Below are positions 43,001-54,900 of a DNA stretch of 64,000 nucleotides, in pieces. The notes beneath the pieces were generated by a model that was not told the DNA's origin, did no database searches, and was given only the letters and a program-made list of their open reading frames with translations. Position 1 is the stretch's first letter, and every line of letters starts with the position of its first letter. Location: assembly GCA_013397115.1 (NCBI GenBank), contig VWZW01002585.1, positions 829,244 through 893,243 of the forward strand, read 5' to 3'. The position numbers and the translations under genes are program-made. Source of the DNA: Edolisoma coerulescens (lineage: Eukaryota; Chordata; Aves; Passeriformes; Campephagidae).

Positions 43001-45671
43001 TTACAGACTATGGGAAAAATGTCACTGATCACACCAATGACCTAAACTTGTTTTCTAGTTACTGCCAAGGTCTGGAGTAATATTTAAATATAGTATTTCT
43101 GCAAGCATTCAGAGAATTACAAAATAAACTTCTAACAATCATTTGTAAACAAGTTTAAAATGCACAATTATATTTCAGTAGTTTATTTTGGAGAAAAAAA
43201 GCAGTGCAAAATAGGCCAACCAAAATTCAGAAGGCAGCCAGGAAAATAAAATTCTTATTTGATGTTCTAACTAGGAAACAGCATACAGACATTTCCACTG
43301 GATCCAACACTCAGATTCATGTAAACATACTTAGTTTGAAAGGTCTTGAGTTAGTAACTCAGTTCTAACATCATCGCTTCATCCCCACCACCCAGTAAAG
43401 AAACAAAAACCAAAAAACCAAAAAAAGCCCAAGCCATTGTAATAAAGGGAGCAATAGGCAAGTCTACAAACACTCCACCAGCTGGTTACAAGAAAGTACC
43501 ATACAAAAATATGCACTGGCAAGTTCTTTCCTGAGGGTATCTTTTGTTACACATGTAACATAAAAACACTTTTTATTTTAAACAAACAAAAAACAAACCC
43601 CAAACTGTAAATGTCAATTCTATTTTAGTCATGGCTTTACGAAAGGTTTGGTCTATCATGAATACTTTTATAAACCCTTACCTATGTACATCTGACTCAC
43701 TCACACCACAGCCATCCGAGACCTGCGAGCTGCAGACAACACGGGATCCAGCAGCCTCAAAGCACATGAGGGTTGTGAAGGTGTGCCCAGCTCAGAACTG
43801 ATCTGCAACATTTGAGGAAGGTGGCTGTGCTTATGTGCACCCTGGGATCTGACTGATACCTCATAAGGTCCTTCCAGTCTCTATAGAAATAATTTAAAGT
43901 GAGTAATCCCTCTAGAGGTGGAATCATCTGCTATTGTATAAATCATCCTGAAAAATTCAATCCTGGATACAGGAAATTCCCAAGAATGGCATTTTGGAAG
44001 AAGACCAATCTCTTCTAAGGAAAAAGCATTGTTTACACAAAAGAACTGCTACATAACACTCCTCAAAACTTCTTCCCCTCCAGGACTGGTACCATCAGGT
44101 AGGGTGGTGACATCTTTTACACAGTTTAATCCTCTCTCCATGATCTACCTGGACTTTAAGCTCTAGATCCTTTCCTTTTGAGTAGCCATCTAACACATGA
44201 TACTAACCAAACTGGTATTAAATGCTGCAGTGATGGATGCTTTATGAACACATGCTATAGAAAGACAGAAATTCCTGCATTTGCAAGCTAGGAGCTTAAC
44301 TAAAGAAATTTTCTTAACACCACCTTTCTTAAATATATTTTAGCGCTAATAAGGAGAAGAGAAGGCCACTTCTACCAAAATAGTGTCTCTGTTCTCAGCA
44401 CTTGAATATTTCCAATATAGTGTTCAGAACTGGCAAAAGTTGCAGGAATTTTCAACATCAGAAAATGCTGCCATACTAGAAGATATCTCAAGAGATACAA
44501 ATTGGCTGTGCTGTAGTTTAAAGCACAAATAGTATAAAGCACTGTTGTAAATTACCATATGGCCTCGCCTGGCAGCTTGCAACAAAGTAATGGGGTCTCC
44601 AAGCTAGAGCTGTCCTGTACTTCGAGCTCATATGAAGGTACACAATTTTGTTTATATTTAATTTACAGAAAAAAATGCACAACAGCATGGATCTGTGGAA
44701 GGCAGCAACTGTGTCACCCCTCAGGATACGCAGATCAGGTGTGCTGCTCCAAGGAAAATGCACAGCTCTGCTAGCCTTTTCCCAGAGCTGTCCTGGAGTC
44801 CTCACAAGTGCAATGGAGGGAGAATTAAACTCTCTGCTAAGAGATGAGCTGCTTCCATTAACTCTTCTAGGATTTCAGCACTAGCAGACAATTGAAAGCA
44901 TGTTATTTAATCTACTAAATGACTCAACCTAAATACTGGCACTGTCTCTGGGTGAAACATGTTGCTGTTGGCAAGTGTGGTTAGAGGCTGATTTGAGTGA
45001 AGCTATGAGGCCTGGAGGGAGAACTGTGAAGCTGGAACAGGGGTGGTCACCTTGGTTCTGTGCCCTGAATAAGCAGGCTGCTCTGTCCTACTCAAAGTGC
45101 AGCGGCTTCACAGCAAGCTACCTGCCAACATCTTGACTAGTCAACGTCTCAAGAGATTTGGTTTAGTGATACTGAAGTTGTCTTAGCTTTCTTTTGCAAT
45201 GGCCTACCTGGAAAAAAGAGGAATGGGGAGTTTTTTAGGCAAAAATCTCTAGCACTGTTACATTCAGACACTGCGTTTCAACATTATTATCTTCTTGATA
45301 CAATGAGGTCCGATTTTAAAATGCTGGTCACCAGTGATTACAAAGAACAATAGAAATGAAAGACCAACCCTCTCACAATGAAAGGACTAGTGTTAAAACA
45401 CGTGTGTGTAAACTCACTACAGATTTGCAACTGGAATCTGATGAAATGGATCTGGATCACTTTCTCGCTCTTCCCCTTTCAGTCCGTTTCATCAGCAAAT
45501 TAGGTTAAATCAATGAAAGGTTTTTTTATTTTGTTTGGGTTTTTTTGCGTTGTGTTTTATGTCGCTTTTTTTTCCCCATTTTTTTCTCAATTGTATTGTT
45601 AAAGCCTGATCTGGTTCTGGGACCACAATTTGTATCCCTGGGGCTTTTTCTCAGTCCATGGCATAGGCAAG
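40100..45671 (-). other. ITPK1: Probable ITPK1 3' UTR
   Basis: About 5.5 kb follow the ITPK1 stop on the - strand. The stretch is AT-rich, transposon-free and uninterrupted by any recognised gene, which fits the multi-kilobase 3' UTR known for mammalian ITPK1. A poly(A) signal on the - strand lies at 40,119-40,124, with others inside (for example near 43,573) that could give shorter ends. A T-rich tract on the + strand at about 45,520-45,590 is A-rich in the transcript. The extent is an inference. Confidence 0.45.
40119..40124 (-). terminator. ITPK1: Candidate poly(A) signal of ITPK1
   Basis: On the - strand the sequence reads AATATTAAAAAATAAAAGATG, which contains AATAAA. It sits in very AT-rich DNA at the edge of the long transposon-free stretch after the ITPK1 stop codon. 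Another AATAAA at 39,446-39,451 is an alternative. Confidence 0.4.
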
Positions 45672-45994
45672 TTATTGAGAAGAAGCTTTTGTTGCCAATG
45701 TAGCGACGCAGTGCTGCTGGAAGCTGGGAGACACTGCCGAGTTGCAGCCTAGTCTCTGGTGTTGCAGTTTTACGGAGCTGTTGGTCTCGCTTTCCACAAT
45801 CCAGGAGGAGTCTTTTCCCATGACGCTGAGACAGCCTGTGCTAGCACAGCATATCCGCTCGTCCATGATCCCACCGCTCTGCTCTGCCAGGAGCTTGCTG
45901 CGGTTTAGCTGGGTCACCTCAGGTACCTGACCCTGCAGGACAGCAGCTATGTGGTTCAGCAGATCTGTGAAAAATTCAGAAACACCCTCGTAAC
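45672..45994 (-). CDS. ITPK1: ITPK1 last coding exon (C-terminal tail)
   Basis: The acceptor TTTTCAG is followed by YEGVSEFFTDLLNHIAAVLQ, ending the kinase core. A less conserved Ser/Cys-rich tail follows and closes with QRLGCNSAVSPSFQQHCVAT and LATKASSQ before the stop. The final 26 residues are nearly identical to the human tail, while the stretch between differs. The first base completes the split codon of Gly301. Confidence 0.96.
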
Positions 45995-48900
45995 CTGAAA
46001 AGAGAAAAAATGAAGGACAGAAAAAAAGGCAATTAAGTAATTTCCTTAGGTTCTCTGAAAGGCTTATTTTAACAGTTTATTTCTTTGAGTGTCCTTGCCC
46101 TCCACTGATCACAAAAAGGCTGATAATAAAACTGATAATAAAAAAGCTCTTTCTCCATGACATCATTTTAAGTGACAGCAGAAGCAGATCAGCATAAAGA
46201 GGAACAGAGACTCTTGCAATAAAAATATTTTTCCAGTGAGAAAAACTATTGTCTTTCAGAGTGTATATATACTCCCAAGTATATATACATATATATGATT
46301 TTAGGTATATTCTATCATTTGTAGCCAAGTCCAGGTTTTTCTGTAAGTTACAAACTCTCAGATATAACATTGATCTTTTCTATACCGCTTCCAGGTTTAC
46401 TATGGCAAGTAGTTCTAATGCAGAGCTTCCTTGAGGGTCTGGACCCTCTCCAGAATTTGCCCAGCAATACTCTCAGTTAGGGAAAACTCAGAGGACAGCA
46501 GGGCTGGCTTTATACCCTACAGAAAAGGCAGCTCCCCACTGTGTCAGAAGCAATGTGATGCTCATCTAACCTAACCTAACCTGACACTTAAAACGTGTTT
46601 GCTGCTATGTCTGAAAAAACACCCGAGGGACAGGAAACGTATATCAATGATACAGTATTTGATAGAAACATCAATCATTTATTTCAGTACTGAAACCACC
46701 TTTCTGCATGTTCTCTTAAGTGATTCCAGACAATTTACAATGCAGTTTAATAATAAGTTTTCTGGTTAAAACAGTTGCTCAAATACCAGTAGACATGACA
46801 TTTTTGGTGACACAAAGGGTGGCAGTAGGTGTACAGAGCTTCTAGCTCTATTTTAAACACTGTGGTACAGGCACAGTTTTATCATTGCATTTCATTTTAA
46901 AATTGAACCAGACATGCAACATATGGGCACAGTGTCTTGAAATGGATCTTAACTGCTACTGCATTACCTAAAATTGTTATCAGTTTGCCTTAGTATTTAG
47001 AGGTGACACATGACATTCAGTGTTATTTAATGGGATAGGCTGATTGTTTTAAAATGCCTATGAAAGTATTCTGGAAGTGACCTGGCATTAATACAGGAGA
47101 CTGAAGCAATAAATAAGTTTAAAAGACCCATGTGAATAGCACACATTTGCACAGCAGCACATGAGCAGAACCAGAGACCACAAAGTAAATGCACATTTTA
47201 AAACACTTTTAGTGATGTGATCACTGAGCAGAAGAGTTCCTCAGATCCATAAATAATTCAATTCTAATTTCCATTCTCCTGTAAAGACCAACTTCCTTAG
47301 GCAATAAAAAAACCAACTTCCTGGAAAACATGAAGTAAGACTAAAATTTCACTCATAATAAATGTGGGGATTTTATGGTGTATTTGTAAGCCATATGTCA
47401 ACCAATTAACTCTTATTTAGGCTGCTACAGTACTTTGGATTTTATTGCACTTGGTCCCAATTCTCCTAGATACTTAACAGGGCATACAAAACATGAGCAA
47501 TGTGAGACAACAGCTCACAATTTTCCTTTCTCAAAGGCCCTTGAAGGGATTCACCAAACAAATGGCTCATTTCAAAACACCAAGTTTCCCAATGCCCCAC
47601 ACAATAATCCACTGGTCGGCAGGGGGCAACTAGGACTCCTAGGGCTGGCCATGGGAGTCAGAACAGGATCTCCACCCCTGGGACAGAAGTGCTTGTTACG
47701 CTTTCTTGCTTATGTAAAAGCCATGGGATTAGCCTTCAAATCTACTCAGTGCTTCAAACACCCTGGGAATAAGCCATCTCCATAGTAACAGCTTTAATAT
47801 TCAGAGAGGAGATCCATAGTACCCCAGAGTGTTGTGTCTGCTCATTGAAAACAAACTAGCCTTGTAGGAGGGCACCTGGCAAACTCACAAAGAAGTTGCT
47901 TTAAATATTTAATAGGAACAAGATGGCCAGTTATTCTGTCCTGAAATCAGCAGATGTTAGTGAAAGGAAGCTGTATGTAACAGGCAGGCTCTGTCTGTGC
48001 AAGCCCTCTGCACACTGGGTGGAAATGCCCAAGTAATTCTGCCCAGTCACTCAGAAGAAACTTCACGAACTTGTAAAAAATACAAGGGAGGGAGGAAGAG
48101 AATTAGGTGTCTCAACTCTTGGTTCACAGGACACCTGGGGAAGGCTGCAAACTGTGGGTATTGCCTCACTTGGTTCACCTGGGACTCCTGTAGGCCTCTC
48201 AAACAAGTCAGTTGCAGGACATCACTGTGCTGCAATGATAATGAAATCAAGAAGTGCAGATTGAATTACACCTTCAGAAACTGCTGGCAGTGAATTCAGG
48301 ATTCGTGTCACACAGGGAATCAGTGGGAGGATATAAGTTTTGCATGCCTAAAACATAACTTGCATGAATTGTGCTCCAGCAGGTGCTATCATAGCACTGC
48401 CCACTTGAAACCATTTTGGAAATGCCTGTCTACAAGATGCCTGAATTTTGCTATACTGAAAACAGTCTCCAGAGTCCTCTGGCTGAGCATGGATAGGAAA
48501 GATGTCCACCCAGCAATGCATCTGAAAACAAGTGCCCACCTCTGTAAGCTTTGGTGGAGGCAAGAAATGGCTATGAGCATTTTGTAAGCTAGCATTACAG
48601 ATGCTACCTGCCTGATTTTTCAGAGACTCTCCCTGATCTGGCACACTTGGCTTTTCTGCATCTTCCACTGGTCAGAGAGAAATGGACAGCCCATATCCTG
48701 CATTTAGAGCAATTTCTTTACACACACAAAGTGCACGTTCAGATTTGATGCTTCCAGCTACCACGCAGATTCATCAGAGCCAGCAGTTCACCTGCATGGT
48801 GACAGCCTGCAGCCGCTGGGGCTGGGTGAGCTCAGCCACAACCACAGGACAGCAGGCTACGTGCAACCTTTTCTCTCACTTATCTAAGGTCAGACAAACA

Positions 48901-51900
48901 TAACTCCCACATGCTACGTGACTGTGCCTACAGTTTGATACCTCAGCTGGTAACCACTGCTAAATATAATACCAGTAGTTTCCCACAGAACAAAAGACAC
49001 AATAGGCCTTTCAGACATTTATCTTTAAAATCTTTTGGAAGAGTTGCTGGTGCTAATGGAGCAGATAACAGACAACATCCTCCTACAGGTACACCTGCTC
49101 TCAATTCTGTCGTTAAACTCATCTCAAGATGACATCCATGGAGTGGCATGTTCAAATGAGCTTCAAGCCTGGTAAATACAAAAGACAGCACACAAGAAAG
49201 GCAGCAAGCCTCTGGGCAGCTGGACAAGGCTTTGGTCAGGCTTGGCCCCAGGCCATGGCTTGAGTTCCATGAAAGAGGCTGTGAATACTCTTTAAAGGGC
49301 ACCTCTTCCCCTCCCTTTTTCCAAGCAGTGGTGCAGAGATAATGCCCAGGAGGGTTGGCTCCAGTTTGGCTCTACTGCAACTCTTGAAGGCTACGATGAT
49401 TTGAAGAAGAGGAGCAAGGGAGGGGCCCTTCCTGGGACTGCACTGAGCCAGGAACAGGGCCCACTGTTGATACAGCCCACCAGTGGCTCTTTTGAGGTGG
49501 GCTGAGCTTGAACTTTTCACTAGCAAGGTGATGGCTCTGTCAACAGTCAGTCATTGTAACTCTTCAGCCTTTAATCATACTGGCCCTTGGAGGGAAATGC
49601 AGTTGCCTGTGCTGAACATGCTTTTGAACAAGAGTATTCTGTGCTGAGATGTAACTTTGCTTCTGTTGCATTTTACCCCATTGTTTCTTCTCTGACCTCA
49701 GCAGCCCTTGAGAACAAGGGCTCCTCTCTCTCAGTTCTGCTATCTTTTACAAATTTGAAGGCAGTTTGTTCTCTTCCCAGCTTTCTCTTCCATAAGTCTT
49801 GGCTCTGCTGCTATCCTCTAGTTTTCCTCCAACTGGTCATCAACCTATCCCATGGTGATAAAGTCAGTAGTTAACTTCATGACCCACATGTTCACCACCA
49901 AAAAAACTGCTGTGTGAGACACAATGTAGATCAGTGCATAAGAAACTTCCCCGTGCTCTTAAGCCTCCTGCAACGACTAAAACACTATTAATTCAAAATC
50001 CCTTCAAAGACCCATTACTGTGCAGACTGAAACACAGGACTTGGGCTGAATATTGAAAACTATGGCCTTAGGGTAGAAGTACAGCAGAGTAGTTCTGCAA
50101 ATTTAAGTGACAACAAGAAGACATTGGTCCTCTCTAAATATATGTTTGCCACACTGCTGTTCCCCAGTGTGGACTTTTCAACATTTCAAGAAAAAGAGAA
50201 TTTCAGTCTGTGCAAAGTACCAAATCCAAAATAATACTTGAAAAAAAACCACCCCAAAACCGAAAACATGAAGCACCAAACCAAAATGCAGGACACAGGA
50301 TTGCAAAAGAATGTCCCGTATCACTGACTTCAAGATTCAATGTCTGAAATACAGTCCTATTCATAAAACTGATATGGCTCCATCTAACACCCAATTGAGG
50401 TTGTTTCACTGCCCTGGGCAGAAAAGTGTTTTCATAGGTCTGCAAATTGCATAGAATCATGCTGGAAAGAGACCTGAGAATAGCACAGCTGAATTTTAAG
50501 AGGAAGCCAGTCACTGTGTTGATAGACAGACAAGGCACTACAGGGCAGTAGGACTGAGGACCTGATTTGAAAAACTGAGGAGACTGGGAGCTCAGGACAA
50601 GATCTCTAGATGTAAAGACACCACAGCCATATTAAAAACTTAAAGTCTTCAATGACAGGTTAAAGAAACTATGCAACAGCCTGTGTATGTCTCTGGAAAC
50701 AAACATCCCCGTTCAGGTAATGAAAGGAAATTCTCGGAGAGAAAACCCCCTTGCAAAACAGCATCAAATGAGATGATGTATTCTTTTCCTGGGTTACACC
50801 ACTGAATTTAGCACAGGCAACAGACCATTATTGCCTCACCCTTATTCACACTTACAACTCTTTTTAACAGTTCCAGTGATCAAGGAGCTTGTTTAGTTGT
50901 TTCTAAGACATACGGTGCACTAAAATAAGTGGAGGACAAATTCACCCATTTTTACATGCTCTAATCCATCCTTTTACTCCAGGACGCACTCATGAGAACC
51001 TGCAAGGATACTAACTCTCTACAGCAACTTCTGTGCATCTACAATTTTATCATCTTTGGATTCCTGGTATTGTTTTTGTGCACAAATGTCTTTTTGTAGG
51101 GAATAAATTTGCACAGGAAGAGATTTTCAAGGGAACAGTTTGTTGCTTCCACCCCCTCAACTTTTTTAATGGCACAGACTCTGAAAAAAAAAGTAACCTT
51201 TAAAGGCTCTCCTAAAATAGAATTTACTATTCTTTTCATTTCAGAATGAGGGCTAGGCCCAGAAAGGCTAGGTCCCAGCACACAGTCCCACACTGCAGTT
51301 CCTGAGCTTCCCTTTGCAGAGGAGGGCACGACAGCTATGTTACAACTGGCCACTAAAATTTGACCATATCTCCTAAAAGCTGATACTTCAATTGCAAACT
51401 CCATACCTAGATTAGAGTTCTGCCCTTCCCAGATTGACCTGTATTTGATCTCAGAACCATCTGGGTGCTGCTGTCCCATCCCCAGCCTGGGAAGCGATGA
51501 CGTGAGACAACAGCAGCAAAACTTGCTCCCCAAAGCAGGAGTGGAAAGGCCTTTCTTACCTGGGAATGCATTTATATCAATGACTGCATGCTGCCCAGTC
51601 TGATTGTTAATGATGATATCAATTCCAAAGAGGGAAACTCCCAGAGCTTGCCGCAGCGCTTTAGAGATTTCCCGGATGACGTCGTCGTTTGGCCGCTCAA
51701 ATACTCCTTCAATTTTATCCAGCTATAATGGAAAAAGACACATTACTACGGGACTCTGAAGCAGCCTTTTTAGTGGAAAGATTGATTTTCAGAAGTTTCC
51801 AGGTGCATATCCACCAAATCTAATTGCAGAGAACCAGTGGCATGAAACCAAGAAAGATACCAAAGAGAAACTGCTTTCATCATAATTCAGAATTCTTCCT

Positions 51901-54900
51901 AAATTGGAAGTTCATCTGCTCTAAAGCATCTAGTTCTTCCTCTTCATACTGGTGCAGCTGGAGAAGCAAAGCAGTGTAGGAATGAATGGAGAATCAGACT
52001 CACTATTTTAAGTACCAGATCTACACCTTAAAAAACATATACAGGAGGCATGTTTAACCCTGTGCTGCAAAAATTCTGGCTATCATTGTTATTTCAGTGT
52101 AGATCAAGGTCTATGTTAAAGGGCTGACAGGACAGACTCCTGCTGTTAGTTTAATCTGAGTCATACAATACAATTCAGCTGGTATCTTAAGGGCAGAACA
52201 TACCTTTTATGTGAGTTTTCATGTATAAATTATTCTGTAAGTATTTATTAAAATGAGTGACTCAGGTTACTTATGACTGGAGGATGCACTCTTCTTTGCT
52301 TTTTAAACAACATGTTACACAGCAAAAGTTTGCTATTATGCCTACAGAAGCATGACTGGAATATGTATGTGTATGAGTGAGATCCAGGTAAACCACAGGA
52401 GCACACTCTCTAAGTCTTAAAGTAAATTTTTAGTAACAGCTTCTCCCTCAACATAACCACAAAGGGATTTATGACTAGCACCATTACAGTCTTAATATTT
52501 AGCATGCCTACCAATGTTGCACACAAAATTCAAAATCAAATACAAAACTAGTCCCCAGCAGAGCTTGTGAAACAGAAAAGAATCTCAAGACTCAAGAGAC
52601 TGAAAGGACCCAGTGCTGTAAAGTGACTTTCTCAGTAGCTGTGTGCCCAAGAACTTGTTAGGATTCGTATGTGCAAATCTTATTAAAAGCTAGCACGAAA
52701 CTGTGCAGTATGCTGGCACTGCTGGTCTTGAAGGACACCCAGAAATGGTCCCATGGTCACAGCTTGGGCATGCTCATATGGCAGACAACTACTGGCCCTC
52801 TGTGACTTTGTGTCAACTCAATTTCTATGCTTGAATTTTCACTGTTTGTCTTTCCTCACAGAACTGAGTCCTAGAAGGATGATTTATGCTTATTAATCTC
52901 TCTGGACAGGAAAAAGCCAGGTGTTTGCATTCAGAACCTCCTTCTTCCCTTTGCCTAGATTAGCTCTGGTTAGTTTGGGAAGCAGAACAGCCCTGCTATA
53001 AGTTCTTCCTCACCGGAGCTCGGTAAGGAAAACCAGAGGGGGACACAGTCATGCTGGTTCGTGGTAGCAAACAGACCTCAGCCTGCAACACAGAAGCAGA
53101 CAGCTTGTGAAAGAGAGTCACTAGCTACTAACACTTCCATAAGAAAGGATTAGATAGGTTTCCAGCTGCACTAGAGGGAAAAAGACCAAGTGTACTTACC
53201 GCTGTTAAGACAGATGAGGACTCTGGTTTGGAAACATTGTGGCTGTTGAAAAATATTGATTCTCTGTCTGCAATTAAAAATAGGTTGTAAATAATTTTAT
53301 ACCAGATTTTAATTTCCAAAGGAACAGTGCAAGGATCAGTAGGTGGCAGCGCAGCCTCGGGAATCTCGTCCTGGTCTCAACCACCCACCCCACTCACAGG
53401 GCTCTCCTGCCTGCTGGCACTTGGCTGCCTGCACAGGCAGGGACCCACGGACAGATCACCCACGGTTCTTGGACCACAGATAAATAGAACCACGCTCTGG
53501 GTAAACAGAAATCAGTTTCTGTTCCTTCACCAGAGCAAATTAACTAAGTTCAGTCAGACAGTGAAGTTAATTTTTATTAATGTGATATACTCAAAGTGAC
53601 AGTTCCAAGGGGAAGGTGTGTGACAGAAGGAAGAAGCTGCACTCACTGCAGGTGGTAGTCCGGTAGAACCCAGCGTACACCGAGATCCCTGTGAACCTGG
53701 GCAGGGCACTGTCACCACGGCAGAAAGCAATACATTTTGTGGCCAGGACCTGTCCTTCTTTTGGAGGCACCACAAGAATGCAGGAGACACTCTGAGGTGA
53801 CAGAAGTCACTAACGAACCACAGTGGAAACCGTGGGGAGAACTGCACCAGCACCTCCCACCCTGCTCCCTTTGTGCTGGAGGTTTTACAGCTGAAGGAAA
53901 TCCCCCACCATGCCTCCCTTTAGGATTCCCACCACAGCAGACTGATGGCATCATAGAGACAACCTGCACAGGAACATCCAGACCAAAGTCTCAGCACACA
54001 GGTGGCACCAGCAAGAGTATTTCTGCTATGCTGGTCTCTGACTGGACATTCAAGGGCAGCCTCAGGGCCACATACAATAAAGACAGGAAAGCTGTGAAAA
54101 GCAAATCCAAGTCCACTCTGCAGTCCGACCACCAAACACTCTTCTCAGCTTTCCTCTTGTTTAGAAAGATCTTGTACTTTCAGACACTCAGCTCTTTCAA
54201 CATCTCACAGCCACTAGATCTGCTTATCCATCAGATCTGCCAGGTCAGGCTCCTGTGGCATGGCCTCCTCAAACTCTCCTGATGTGGGTAAGAGAGACAG
54301 ACACTTACCCTGACCTGCCAACGAAACTTTTTTTTATGTAGACTTCCAGACAACTTTCAAGTCTTACACTAACAGATGAGACATTAGCTAAGGCATTTTT
54401 AGAAAGATGCCTTAAAATGTTCCCTTCCAGCAAAAGTATAGACCAACTGTCCTAATAGTTTATATGAACACAGATTCTGGCCTACTTAATTTGATCAGGA
54501 CACAGAGCAGACCTAAATGTAAATACAGGCATACATAGCTACACATAAGAACTTCTACCAGCATCCTACTACACCTACACTACCAAAAGACATATTTCTA
54601 TGTGTAATGATGTGGTGAGCATACATGGACATATTAGGATCAGCAGAAAACACTAAGCAAAGTGACATAAAACTGGCATTTGTTCATTCATCTCCTTTAG
54701 TCTGATCCCATCCTCACCTCCTGGGATTTGTCCAGTTCGTCTAGCAGATCATGCTCCCATCCATATGCTGCTAATTTTTTTATGCTTTTGGTGGGCCACA
54801 GAATGCAGTTCTCTGGAAAGGAGCTTTTTTCCATAAAGGAAATCTAAGTAATCTTTAATGAAAACCCTTCAAGTGTTGCTTTCAAGTGACATACAGAAGA

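Noticed and set aside
46565..46580. CTAACCTAACCTAACC, which looks telomere-like
   Set aside because: The unit is a pentamer (TAACC), not the vertebrate hexamer CCCTAA, and there are only about three copies.
50450..50485. CATAGAATCATGCTGGAAAG and following bases as an inverted CR1 3' end
   Set aside because: The similarity covers fewer than 35 bases and the neighbouring sequence does not continue into CR1, so the call cannot be supported.
51039..51533. A 164-codon - strand open frame next to an ITPK1 exon
   Set aside because: It is in the intron downstream of the donor at 51,559 and has no similarity to ITPK1; translation there would need intron retention.
53737..54282. A 181-codon + strand open frame inside ITPK1
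   Set aside because: It is antisense to an intron, has no motif, and is no longer than expected by chance for its composition.
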